From contig CAKZLA010000501.1 in assembly GCA_937124525.1 (NCBI GenBank), positions 1-29,201 of the forward strand: 29,201 nt of DNA, written 5' to 3'. The notes under the pieces were generated by a model. The model was not told the DNA's origin. It was given only the letters and a program-made list of their open reading frames with translations, and ran no database searches. This DNA comes from an uncultured Desulfobacterium sp. (GTDB taxonomy: Bacteria > Desulfobacterota > Desulfobacteria > Desulfobacterales > Desulfobacteraceae). Positions 1-7,431 of this stretch are shown here, piece after piece. Within the stretch, counting starts at the first letter, position 1. Each line of letters begins with the position of its first letter. The position numbers and the translations under genes were made by a program.

Positions 1-674
1 ACAGGGTTAAGATCGTAGCGTTCACGCAACACCATAAGCTCCATGCGTTTCTCAATATCCTGCTCGGCACAGACCTCCACGCAGAACCCGAATCGGTCCA
101 GCAACTGGGGTCTGACATCCCCTTCTTCCGGATTCATGGTTCCCACCAGCAAAAACCGGGACGGATGGGCAAGGGAAATGCCTTCTCGCTCCACACGATT
201 TTCACCCGAGGCTGCGGCATCCAGAATAATATCCACGATGTGGTCATCCAGCAGGTTGATTTCATCCACATAAAGAATACCCTGGTGGGCCCGGGCAAGG
301 AGCCCCGGCTGAAGGATTCTGCACCCATGGATGACGGCCTTTTCAAAATCCATTCCGCCTGCCACCCGGTCCTCCGTGGCGTTCAGGGGCAGAGTTATCA
401 CCTTTTTTCTCCGAACAATGAGGTTGTCCACCCCATTTGCCCTACACACCGGACATTGGAACAATCCCTTTGGATCACAATTAAACGTACATCCTTGTCG
501 CACACAAATCTTCGGCAGCAGGTCGGCCAGGGATCTGACAATGGTGGATTTGGCCGTGCCTTTTTCACCCCGGATCAATACACCGCCAATCCTGGGATTG
601 ACGGCATTAAGTATCAGGGCAAGCTTTAAATCGCTCTGACCGATGATGGCTGAAAAGGGAAATAGGGCCGTCAT
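1..674 (-). CDS. BchI/ChlI-type chelatase AAA+ ATPase, 3' end outside window
   Basis: This is the ATPase motor subunit of the magnesium/cobalt chelatase family, which drives metal insertion by a large CobN/BchH-type subunit. About 224 residues are visible and the frame stays open to the window edge. Seen: the opening FPFSAIIGQ, Walker A GEKGTAKS (residues 36-43), a cysteine group (C57, C62, C66, C74, C77) in the usual insertion, Walker B ILYVDEINLLDD (about 133-144), sensor-1 GTMNPEEG (178-185) and RPQLLDRF (188-195). The ATG at 674 is preferred because AGGGAGGT lies five bases upstream; an in-frame ATG at 749 with a weaker GGGGA would add 25 residues. It lies about 100 bp downstream of the short cobN-like gene on the same strand and probably shares its cobalamin-controlled transcript. 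Whether it serves cobalt or another metal cannot be read from the sequence. Confidence 0.9.
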   Translation of the reverse strand, partial: MTALFPFSAIIGQSDLKLALILNAVNPRIGGVLIRGEKGTAKSTIVRSLADLLPKICVRQGCTFNCDPKGLFQCPVCRANGVDNLIVRRKKVITLPLNATEDRVAGGMDFEKAVIHGCRILQPGLLARAHQGILYVDEINLLDDHIVDIILDAAASGENRVEREGISLAHPSRFLLVGTMNPEEGDVRPQLLDRFGFCVEVCAEQDIEKRMELMVLRERYDLNP

Positions 675-778
675 ACCGGCACCTCCCTTAGTTAATTGGT
701 CACTCTTGGCCGATTTTTCATCTATTTCATCTGTCTTTGTTTGAACCATCTCGTCCCCAATGCGCCGACTTGCAGCCG

Positions 779-1945
779 CTATTCCGTAAGTGCTTCGATC
801 TCGCCTTCAATATCCAGATATTCCTGTCTGAGCTGCTCTTTCATATTGTCTTCCACCTGCCACATCCCCCTGGAAATCGCTTCCAGAAGCTTGTCCAGGA
901 TATTTTGCCGGGCATAGGGATTGACTTTTTCCATCCACTCTTTCACCTTCTCGTCCAGCACATAGGCCTGGGCCATCTGTTCATACATCCAGTCCTCCAT
1001 GACCTCGGCCGTGGCATCCCAGCCCAGGGCCACGTCCATCATGTGGGAAATATCCCCGGCACCCTTGTAACCATGGCGCATCATGCCCTTTTCCCCAAAG
1101 GCTTGAACTTCGGTGATGTCAAGATCCCTGTCAAGGTTTGCTTCCACCACGGCTTCCCAGATCATGGGTTTGAGCACCGAAATCTTCCCCGGATCTTCCC
1201 GGCGGGCATCCTGGTATTCTTTGATTTTATTTTCCACATCAGCCAAGGATTCGTACAGATCCGCATTGGTGAACACCGGGGTGAGATGATCGATAATACA
1301 GCAGTAACTGCGCCTTTTGGCCTGGGTGCCTTCACTGGGATCATTGATGATATAGGGGTAAATATTGGGAAGATCCATGATGGACAGGTCTGGATAACAC
1401 TCTTCGGACAGCCCCAGGGGCTTACCCGGCAGCCACTCCAGGGACCCGTGCTTGCCCACGTGGATAACGGCATCCGCCTTGTCTTCAAGACCGAAAAGGG
1501 TTGATTCAATATAAGATAATAGACTTGTAAAATTGATCATGCCCCCGTGATTGAGATACTGGTGGAGCCTGTCCCACACAGGGGTTCCAAAATGGGTGGA
1601 CAAGATCTGGGCCGCCCCAAGGGCATCTTCATCACCGCCGGTGGGCTGGATGTGAATCCAGGGCAGTTTTTCACCCCTGCCTCTTATTTCTTCCATCCGA
1701 TCTGCCAGGACGTCAAATGCCGGGCAGGATTCCCGGCCGCCATGAAGGCCAATGATCACCATATCTGATTGAAGGCAATGATCCACGAACGATGCAATCT
1801 GTTTTTCGTCAAACAGCTGGGTCTGGGTTTTGGCATGAACCTTTATTCTGCCGCCGTTTTTTGTAAACTGTGCAACGCCGAGGCTTAATGACGGGATTTC
1901 CATGGCAGCGGCAGAATAATAGGCTAGTGTAAATTCTTTATTCAT
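779..1945 (-). CDS. cobN: CobN-like chelatase large subunit, drastically shortened (388 aa)
   Basis: CobN is the large, porphyrinoid-binding subunit of ATP-dependent cobaltochelatase, normally about 1100-1400 residues. This frame encodes only 388, yet three separate family blocks are present in order. Residues 1 to about 145 match the N-terminal region (MVIIGLHGGRE, LPWIHIQPTGGDEDA). Residues 156-255 carry the hallmark core, HVGKHGSLEWLPGK, then DLPNIYPYIINDP and QAKRRSYCCIIDHL. Residues 287-388 match the C-terminus (MMRHGYKGAG, GWDATAEVMEDWMYE). The long stretches that normally separate these blocks are missing, and both joints are in frame with no stop. The ATG at 1945 is chosen because AAGGAAG lies eight bases upstream; the longer reading from 2182 would run through the riboswitch terminator. 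The BchI-like ATPase follows. It could be an in-frame deletion remnant or a maintained minimal protein. Confidence 0.85.
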   Translation of the reverse strand: MNKEFTLAYYSAAAMEIPSLSLGVAQFTKNGGRIKVHAKTQTQLFDEKQIASFVDHCLQSDMVIIGLHGGRESCPAFDVLADRMEEIRGRGEKLPWIHIQPTGGDEDALGAAQILSTHFGTPVWDRLHQYLNHGGMINFTSLLSYIESTLFGLEDKADAVIHVGKHGSLEWLPGKPLGLSEECYPDLSIMDLPNIYPYIINDPSEGTQAKRRSYCCIIDHLTPVFTNADLYESLADVENKIKEYQDARREDPGKISVLKPMIWEAVVEANLDRDLDITEVQAFGEKGMMRHGYKGAGDISHMMDVALGWDATAEVMEDWMYEQMAQAYVLDEKVKEWMEKVNPYARQNILDKLLEAISRGMWQVEDNMKEQLRQEYLDIEGEIEALTE

Positions 1946-2131
1946 TAGATGGCTTCCTTTTTTGGGGTTCATTGTCTGCCTGTATTGCTGGAAGTGCAAG
2001 GGGGCTGGTAACACTGACAGGTAAGGGCCTGTTTCAATTTTTTGATGCCGACCTGAAAACATCCCTGGATCATTGATTGTGTATCCATAGAGTAAATATC
2101 TCGAGTTGCTTGGCCGACGATTGTCCAGCTC

Positions 2132-2174
2132 AAATAAAAAAAGCCCTGAATCGTTAATAATAACGATCCAAGGC
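2132..2174 (-). terminator. Intrinsic terminator, expression platform of cobalamin riboswitch 1
   Basis: Read on the minus strand, GCCTTGGATCGTTA pairs with TAACGATTCAGGGC across a short TTA-containing loop. The stem is about 14 bp with only G-U wobbles and is followed by TTTTTTTATTT. It lies between the aptamer and the cobN-like start, so premature termination when cobalamin is bound is the likely mechanism. Confidence 0.85.
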
Positions 2175-2239
2175 TGTCCCATTCTATAACCTCAAGATCA
2201 AACGGACGCTGGCATTGCCGTACACAGCATCCCCTATGG

Positions 2240-2402
2240 TTGTCCAGGAAGGTCTTCTGACTTTTGGATCTCTCTACTAACTGCGCCTTCCCATCTTTAA
2301 CACCGACAGTGGCATACTACAGTTTTCGTCCCCAATCACAGCGGCGGGCCCGTTCCGGATTTTAACCGGATTCCCTATTGTGCATTTTCCTGCACCTGAA
2401 CA
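2240..2402 (-). ncRNA. Cobalamin riboswitch (aptamer) upstream of cobN-like gene
   Basis: On the minus strand the sequence shows the conserved cobalamin-aptamer blocks in order: the 5' TTCAGGTGC, a GGGAATCCGGT helix followed by AATCCGGAACGG and CCCGCCGCTGTG, then GCCACTGTC, GGGAAGGCG and the B12-box-like AGTCAGAAGACCTTCC (near 2247-2262). The known role of this RNA is to bind adenosylcobalamin or a related corrinoid and repress the downstream gene. The spacing to promoter, terminator and gene fits that. Confidence 0.93.
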
Positions 2403-2408
2403 ATGATT

Positions 2409-2437
2409 CTTTTAAGTTGTAAAATCTTAAAAGTCAA
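2409..2437 (-). promoter_or_regulatory. Sigma-70-type promoter of the riboswitch-cobN transcript
   Basis: On the minus strand TTGACT (2437-2432) and TAAAAG (2414-2409) are separated by 17 bases. The predicted start falls a few bases beyond, at the first base of the aptamer. The -35 is strong and the -10 moderate. Confidence 0.6.
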
Positions 2438-2639
2438 TAGTAAAAAAGGGTTTTCCCCGGCTCTTCCAAAATTCCATGGGAGGCATTTTATTGGGAATGT
2501 GCTCATATAATTCAATCCCGCCGGAACCCGGAAAAAATATTTTAACTATTCCATTGATTATCTCGTCAGTCCTAAGTTCTTTGCATGTTGTGTACTGAAA
2601 TTTGCTAACCCACTGAAATTATAGAGCCTGTGCCTTAAA

Positions 2640-2778
2640 ATTTGTAAATATTCGGGTTGGGAAAGTAAATGTTTGGCCAGTGACCCATATTCGTTTATTT
2701 GGGACTGCGTAGCATACTATTTCTATGTGAGCAGGCCAAAATGAGCGAAGATGGGGTGCTGGCCGAATATTTACAAAT
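2640..2778. repeat. 16-bp perfect inverted repeat flanking about 107 bp
   Basis: The sequence at 2640-2655 (ATTTGTAAATATTCGG) recurs exactly inverted at 2763-2778 (CCGAATATTTACAAAT). No gene lies between. The right arm is inside the first copy of the 61-bp direct repeat. The rest of the 2440-2965 gap is AT-rich and I see no coding frame in it. Confidence 0.75.
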
Positions 2779-2900
2779 AGACTTTTTTTATTTGAGAAAG
2801 TGTAGTATCTTTATTATTTATTCTCTTTAAGAAGGACAACTATGTGAGCAGGCCAAGATAGGTGAAGATGGGGTGCTGGCCGAATATTTACTTATCGACT
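2723..2900. repeat. Two 61-bp direct repeats upstream of a chemoreceptor gene
   Basis: Copies at 2723-2783 and 2840-2900 share CTATGTGAGCAGGCCAA at the start and GATGGGGTGCTGGCCGAATA further on, with only scattered differences. They are 117 bp apart. Each contains GGCCA...TGGCC arms able to fold into a hairpin. The second copy ends about 65 bp before the chemoreceptor start, so it may be in its leader. Confidence 0.85.
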
Positions 2901-2917
2901 GTTTGGTGCATATTCAC

Positions 2918-4681
2918 TGGCCGACGTTAGAACCAACCCCACAATTTCACTCCCAGGAGAATTTTATGAGCCTAAAACAATGGTCACTTAGAGGAAAAAT
3001 CGTCATTCTCGGCGTCATCTTTCCGACCATTCTTACAATTCTTTTTTTCAGACTTTATAGCACTGAACAAAAAGAAAAAAACATAGAAGCCCTTACTGAC
3101 AAAGCCAGAGCCATATGCATGATAGCAGAGTCAACCCGCCAAGAAATGGAAAACAAATGGCTTCTTGGACTTTTTACAGTGAAACAAGTTAGTGAATTAG
3201 CAGCACAAGGAGACATGAAAAAAGTTCTTTCTACAGTCCCTGTGGTCTCTGCATGGAATGCTGCCATGCGCAAATCTAAAGATGGGGGATATATTTTTAA
3301 AGTTCCAAAATTTTTTCCAAGAAATCCAAAAAACAAACCAGATGCATTGGAAACAAACGCTCTGAATATTATGAAAACCAATAAAATTGATGAGTATTTT
3401 GAAATAGATACCTCTATCAATTCTGTGAGATATTTTAGAGCGGTAAAACTTTCTAAAACTTGTCTTCACTGTCACGGAGACCCTGCACGCTCCCAGGAAT
3501 TATGGGGAAATGATAAAGGGATTGATCCCACGGGTGGGATAATGGAAAATTGGAAAGAAGGGGATATTCATGGTGCTTTTGAGGTCATTCAGACTCTTGA
3601 TGAGGCAGACAAGAAACTGCAAAACTCAATCAATAAAGCTATCCGTATTGTAATTATTGGACTCACCATCATGGCAATTTTCTTTGCAACCCTGGTAATT
3701 AGAGTTATTTCAGGGTCAATTATTAAACCCATCAACAAGATTATCAAGGAATTGGCAACCGGTGCCGACAGGCTTCTGGATGCATCGGGGATCGTTGCTT
3801 CTGCCAGCAGCAAGTTGTCTGAAGGTTCCCAATCGCAGGCTGCCAGTCTTGAAGAGACATCAGCTTCCCTTACACAAATGTCATCAACGACAAAAAAGAA
3901 TGCTGAAAGCATCGAACAAACAAGCATTGTGGCCAATAGTGCCCGAAAATCTGCAGAAAATGCTCAAACAAGTATGACCAATATGGCAATCGCTATTGAC
4001 AGTATAAAAAAGTCGTCTGATGAGACAGCCTCCATCATGCAGACAATTGATGAAATTGCATTTCAGACCAATCTTTTGGCACTTAACGCAGCAGTCGAAG
4101 CTGCCCGGGCAGGTGAAGTTGGTGTCGGTTTTGCAGTTGTTGCAGATGAAGTTCGATCACTGGCGCTAAGAAGTGCCGATGCTGCTAAAAATACAGCCCA
4201 AATCATTGAAAATTCTCAAAGCAAAGCAGACAACGGTGTCAAAGCTGTTGAAGATGTCCAAAAAACCTTATCAGATATTGTGGAAGGCGTTAACAAGGTC
4301 AGTCAGCTTTCAATGGAAATAACTCAAGCAAGCAGTGAACAGGCTGAAGGTGTTAACCAGATGAGTATTGCTGTCACTGAAGTGGATCAGGTCACACAGG
4401 ATAATTCTGCAATTTCAGAGGAAGCAGCAGCTTCCAGTGAAGATCTTTCATCCCAGGCCAGGGAACTAAACAAACTTATTCATAATCTTGCGGATATTGT
4501 GGGGTTAGAAAAAAATAACAAACATTAAGGACCACGTCGATTGTTCAAGAAGCCCGTTTTTGGAGTCAACAGCTTTTGAGTCGGGCTAATTGTATTGGCT
4601 CATGTTGTGTTTCAGGGGCTTTTTAAACATAATTGTAAGTTCTCAATAAGTCCGGGCAGGGGGTGATCATAACGTCGGCCA
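2918..4681. repeat. 12-bp inverted repeat bracketing the chemoreceptor gene
   Basis: TGGCCGACGTTA at 2918-2929 recurs inverted as TAACGTCGGCCA at 4670-4681, a perfect 12-bp match. Weaker similarity continues inward on each arm and ends in CCCC. The pair encloses only the chemoreceptor gene. It could mark an inserted segment or be two members of one small repeat family. Confidence 0.5.
2966..4528 (+). CDS. Methyl-accepting chemotaxis protein with DUF3365/Tll0287-like heme sensor
   Basis: This is a transmembrane chemoreceptor of 520 residues that would signal to CheA/CheW. Order of parts: an N-terminal membrane segment (about 12-32, rich in I/L/F), an extracytoplasmic domain of roughly 190 residues, a second membrane segment ([18 protein letters not shown]), a short HAMP linker ([13 protein letters not shown]), and a long coiled-coil signalling domain whose hairpin tip reads [20 protein letters not shown]. 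The periplasmic part holds CLHCH (residues 166-170), a c-type heme attachment motif typical of DUF3365 (Tll0287-like) domains, which suggests redox or gas sensing. The ATG at 2966 has AGGAGA six bases upstream; the frame stays open back to a GTG at 2873 but that stretch lies in the direct repeat. No che genes adjoin it. MCP assignment is secure; the ligand is unknown. Confidence 0.93.
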   Translation: MSLKQWSLRGKIVILGVIFPTILTILFFRLYSTEQKEKNIEALTDKARAICMIAESTRQEMENKWLLGLFTVKQVSELAAQGDMKKVLSTVPVVSAWNAAMRKSKDGGYIFKVPKFFPRNPKNKPDALETNALNIMKTNKIDEYFEIDTSINSVRYFRAVKLSKTCLHCHGDPARSQELWGNDKGIDPTGGIMENWKEGDIHGAFEVIQTLDEADKKLQNSINKAIRIVIIGLTIMAIFFATLVIRVISGSIIKPINKIIKELATGADRLLDASGIVASASSKLSEGSQSQAASLEETSASLTQMSSTTKKNAESIEQTSIVANSARKSAENAQTSMTNMAIAIDSIKKSSDETASIMQTIDEIAFQTNLLALNAAVEAARAGEVGVGFAVVADEVRSLALRSADAAKNTAQIIENSQSKADNGVKAVEDVQKTLSDIVEGVNKVSQLSMEITQASSEQAEGVNQMSIAVTEVDQVTQDNSAISEEAAASSEDLSSQARELNKLIHNLADIVGLEKNNKH

Positions 4682-4748
4682 CCTTGTGGCTTGATTTTTA
4701 AAAAAATAAGCACTGTCATTCTGAATACTTGATTAATGATCAATTGGC

Positions 4749-6113
4749 ATGGAAACAAAAATGATAAATGAACCGGTGACGTCGCGTCACTCCCAAAAGC
4801 AATCTAATCTGGAAACCTCTATTCAAAAGGATTTTGAACATCTTTTAAAAAAAGCCGCTTCAGCCCACGGACAAGGCAGGCTTTCCAAGGCAGAAAAAGG
4901 GTATCAGAAAATTTTGAAAAAAAGGCCGGACTGGGGCCGGGCACTGAATGCCCTTGGAAACGTATTCCTTGACCAGAATCGGCCGGAAAAGGCCGTAAAG
5001 ATATTTGAAAAAGCCATCCACCTCACCCCTCCCGATTTGTCCGCATGTTATAACTTGGGCAGGATGAAGCAGATGGAAAACGACCACAGGGGAGCCATAC
5101 CCATTTACAAGATGATGCTGGATGAACAGTTCAATATTGGTGAAGCATGGAATAATCTGGGCGTGGCATACAGGGAAACCGGAAAACAGGATGACGCCAT
5201 ATCCTGTTTTCGCAAGGCAGTGGAGTTTGCCCCTGGCATGGCAGAGGCATGGAATAACCTTGGCGTGGCCCAGGATGAGTTAGGGTTAACAGAAAAGGCC
5301 TTGGACTCATATAAAAAGGCCATTGAGATAGACCAGGACTATGCATCTGCCCACTTAAACATCGGGGTTTGTCTTCAAAAGACAGAGCAGTTCAAAAAAG
5401 CTGAAGCACACTACAACAAGGTCCTTGAAATCCAGCCGGATAATAAGGTGGCAACCTTCATGCTCCAGAGTCTGGGGCTTTTGGAAACACCGAATGTCGC
5501 CCCGGTGGAGCATGTGCGCAATATCTTTGATCGCTGTGCTGACAATTTTGAAACTATCCTGGTGAAAGAGCTGGAGTACAAAACACCGGAGCGCCTGTTT
5601 GATCTTGTTCGTCCCCATTTGACAGAAGAAATAAATGTGCTGGATCTTGGTTGCGGTACCGGTCTGGGGGCACAGTTCTATCAGCCCTTTGCAAAACACC
5701 TCACAGGCGTTGATGTGTCGTTGAAAATGCTTGAAAAGGCTGCTGAAAAAAAAATTTACAGCCACCTGGAGGTTTTTGACATACTACAGGAATGGCATTT
5801 TTCCCATAAATTTGATCTGATTTACAGCTCTGATGTTTTTGTATATTTTGGGAATCTGGATACCATTATTCAATCCGCATCAACATCCCTTGCCAATGGC
5901 GGAATCATTGCATTTTCTGTGGAATTACTGGAGACATCCAGCCAGAAGTATCAGCTCTTTCCCAGCGGTCGTTATGCCCACTCCCAGACATATATTGAAG
6001 AGTGCCTGGAGCGCCATGGGTTTCAATTAATGAAAAAAAACAAAGCAGATATCAGAAAGCAGTCAGGAAAGCCGGTCAAAGGATTATTGATTGTTGCGAC
6101 AAAAAAATCATAA
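4749..6113 (+). CDS. TPR-repeat / class I SAM-methyltransferase fusion (COG4976-like)
   Basis: The protein has 454 residues. Roughly residues 25-240 consist of consecutive 34-residue tetratricopeptide repeats, with recurrent motifs such as AWNNLGVAYRETGKQDDAI and AWNNLGVAQDELGLTEKAL. The C-terminal half is a Rossmann methyltransferase: motif I VLDLGCGTGLG at 297-307, an acidic LTGVDVSLKMLEKA strand, and DLIYSSDVFVYF as motif IV. The linker EHVRNIFDRCADNFE is typical of predicted methyltransferases with TPR repeats. It probably methylates a protein or small molecule recruited by the TPR superhelix, but the substrate cannot be told. The ATG at 4749 has a weak ribosome site; a second ATG at 4761 is possible. 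Upstream, 4529-4748 shows an AGCCCG...CGGGCT hairpin near 4556-4600 without a T tract, and no gene. Confidence 0.88.
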   Translation: METKMINEPVTSRHSQKQSNLETSIQKDFEHLLKKAASAHGQGRLSKAEKGYQKILKKRPDWGRALNALGNVFLDQNRPEKAVKIFEKAIHLTPPDLSACYNLGRMKQMENDHRGAIPIYKMMLDEQFNIGEAWNNLGVAYRETGKQDDAISCFRKAVEFAPGMAEAWNNLGVAQDELGLTEKALDSYKKAIEIDQDYASAHLNIGVCLQKTEQFKKAEAHYNKVLEIQPDNKVATFMLQSLGLLETPNVAPVEHVRNIFDRCADNFETILVKELEYKTPERLFDLVRPHLTEEINVLDLGCGTGLGAQFYQPFAKHLTGVDVSLKMLEKAAEKKIYSHLEVFDILQEWHFSHKFDLIYSSDVFVYFGNLDTIIQSASTSLANGGIIAFSVELLETSSQKYQLFPSGRYAHSQTYIEECLERHGFQLMKKNKADIRKQSGKPVKGLLIVATKKS

Positions 6114-6165
6114 GACTTGATGATCAAATGTTTGGGCTTGGTTCTAACACCGGCCACTCTGGGAA

Positions 6166-6328
6166 GGGGTCAGCCTTGCACCATTGACACTTTTGATTAA
6201 AATTTCCTTTAAGTACATGCCGTTGCTAAAAGCATGGAGGCTGATAAAAGACTCACCATCCAATAGCACAAGCCTGACCCCATTGGCCCACCAATTATGA
6301 TGACTGGCAGATGTTATGATCAACCCCC
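6166..6328. repeat. REP/MITE-like palindromic element
   Basis: The left arm GGGGTCAGCCTTGCA (6166-6180) is answered about 90 bp later by AGCCTGACCCC (6271-6281), an imperfect inverted copy. The segment 6260-6328 also recurs at 19780-19849. The motif resembles REP-type palindromes associated with RAYT transposases in deltaproteobacteria, but no transposase is visible. The remainder of the 6114-6438 gap holds no gene that I can support. Confidence 0.6.
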
Positions 6329-6438
6329 GATTTTTCAACGGTCGCGTTTGAACTGACGACAGACAGTGCTATTCTTCGTCTGGCCTTCTGGCCAGGCCCA
6401 TCGCTGTTACCTGTCCCCATTGTGACCTTGGAGATTTC

Positions 6439-6840
6439 ATGCAGCATGTTTTTTTAAAACACATTTTAGATAAACAAGACAGCATATCACCGGCCCGGGA
6501 TATCCGGGAAAATCTGGAAGAGGATGAGAGCTTTGATCAGGCCATCCGGTGCGGGGTGTGCGGGCATGTCATTACCCATGAGACCGAACAAATTTCAATA
6601 AATGGTGCCCATCGCCATGTGTTTGCCAATCCCTCTGGATTGGTGTTTGAAACCATCTGTTATAAACGGGCCATGGGGTGCGTGGTCACCGGGCAACCAT
6701 CGGATGAATTTACCTGGTTTCCCGGCTACAAATGGCAGGTTGCCCTGTGTGGGGGCTGTTTCAATCACTTGGGATGGCGCTTCATATCCAGTACAACTAC
6801 CTTCTTTTGTTTGATTTCAGACCAGTTGATATGGTTTTGA
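6439..6840 (+). CDS. Stand-alone CULT-domain (cereblon-like) protein
   Basis: This 133-residue protein consists almost entirely of a CULT domain, the fold that forms the thalidomide-binding domain of eukaryotic cereblon and also occurs alone in some bacteria. Zinc-ligand pairs are C38-x2-C41 and C104-x2-C107. The three tryptophans of the aromatic ligand cage are W93, W99 and W113, with spacings of 6 and 14 residues as in human cereblon (W380, W386, W400). Other family blocks are ISINGAHRHVFANPSG, a GC turn, WFPGYKW, HLGWRF and FFCLISDQL. The ATG at 6439 has GGAG five bases upstream. There is no signal peptide or membrane segment, so it should be cytosolic. It stands alone between a repeat and the next riboswitch. 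The physiological role of bacterial CULT proteins is not established; binding of a cyclic-imide or uracil-like ligand is the natural guess. Confidence 0.9.
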   Translation: MQHVFLKHILDKQDSISPARDIRENLEEDESFDQAIRCGVCGHVITHETEQISINGAHRHVFANPSGLVFETICYKRAMGCVVTGQPSDEFTWFPGYKWQVALCGGCFNHLGWRFISSTTTFFCLISDQLIWF

Positions 6841-7051
6841 TCTCAACTACCCTCCTGAGTCAGAGATTTAAGAAGGGATTCCTTGGCGAAAAGTTGAAAA
6901 ATTAATTTCAGGGATGAAATCAGGGCGTTTATTGTCTTTAAAAACAATTTTTAAACGGGCTGATTTGCCATCGGTAAAATCCAAAAAACCGGGTTGCTGT
7001 TTAATGGGGGCCAAGCGGAGTACAGATTAAATCAAGCTTGTATAAAAGATA

Positions 7052-7080
7052 TTGACAGACATGGATGGGTTGGGTACTTT
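7052..7080 (+). promoter_or_regulatory. Sigma-70 promoter of the second cobalamin riboswitch
   Basis: TTGACA (7052-7057) and TACTTT (7075-7080) are separated by exactly 17 bases. The expected start, near 7087, coincides with the first bases of the aptamer. The stretch 6841-7051 upstream contains no recognisable gene. Confidence 0.75.
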
Positions 7081-7087
7081 TGTTCAG

Positions 7088-7275
7088 TTTCAGGTGCCAT
7101 TGGCCCAACAGGGAATCCCGTGAGAATCGGGAGCGAGCCCATCGCTGTAATCGGGGACAAACGCCGCAATAATGTCACTGGAAGGATTTGGAAAGGGAAA
7201 AAAAATTCCTGACCACAATTCTCCGGGAAGACGCGGTGATGAGGATGATCCGAAAGTCAGAAGACCTGCCTGAAT
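7088..7275 (+). ncRNA. Cobalamin riboswitch (aptamer) upstream of cobO
   Basis: Conserved blocks appear in order: TTTCAGGTGCC, GGGAATCCCGTGAGAATCGGG, AGCCCATCGCTGTAATCGGGGA, TGTCACTGG, GGGAAGACGCGG and the B12 box AGTCAGAAGACCTGCC (7255-7270). The Shine-Dalgarno of cobO lies about 145 bp beyond, after a terminator hairpin. This arrangement fits cobalamin-dependent attenuation. Confidence 0.95.
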
Positions 7276-7334
7276 AAAAGGGACGTGATGCATGGGAGTG
7301 CACATGGCCCAATGGTCTAATGGATAAAAAAGGG

Positions 7335-7376
7335 AAATCCACGGATTGATGGTTATCGGTCCGTGGATTTTTGTTT
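7335..7376 (+). terminator. Intrinsic terminator, expression platform of cobalamin riboswitch 2
   Basis: AAATCCACGGA (7335-7345) pairs perfectly with TCCGTGGATTT (7360-7370) across a 14-base loop, followed by TTGTTTTG. It lies between the aptamer and cobO and so probably ends transcription when ligand is bound. Confidence 0.85.
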
Positions 7377-7431
7377 TGATGGGCTGACAACACAGAAGAG
7401 GAAAGGAAATTGATATAAGGAGAACACAGAA

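Noticed and set aside
1946..2182. Upstream in-frame extension of the cobN-like gene
   Set aside because: It reads through the riboswitch terminator and leader, has no ribosome site, and encodes no CobN-like sequence; the ATG at 1945 has a good one.
2873..2965. GTG-initiated extension of the first chemoreceptor
   Set aside because: It lies in the second direct-repeat copy, adds 31 non-hydrophobic residues ahead of the membrane segment, and the ATG at 2966 has AGGAGA.
4556..4600. AGCCCG...CGGGCT hairpin after the first chemoreceptor
   Set aside because: The loop is long and no T tract follows, so I do not call it a terminator.
7306..7331. tRNA-like start GGCCCAATGGTCTAATGGATAA
   Set aside because: No anticodon or T arm follows; the next bases form the riboswitch terminator stem.
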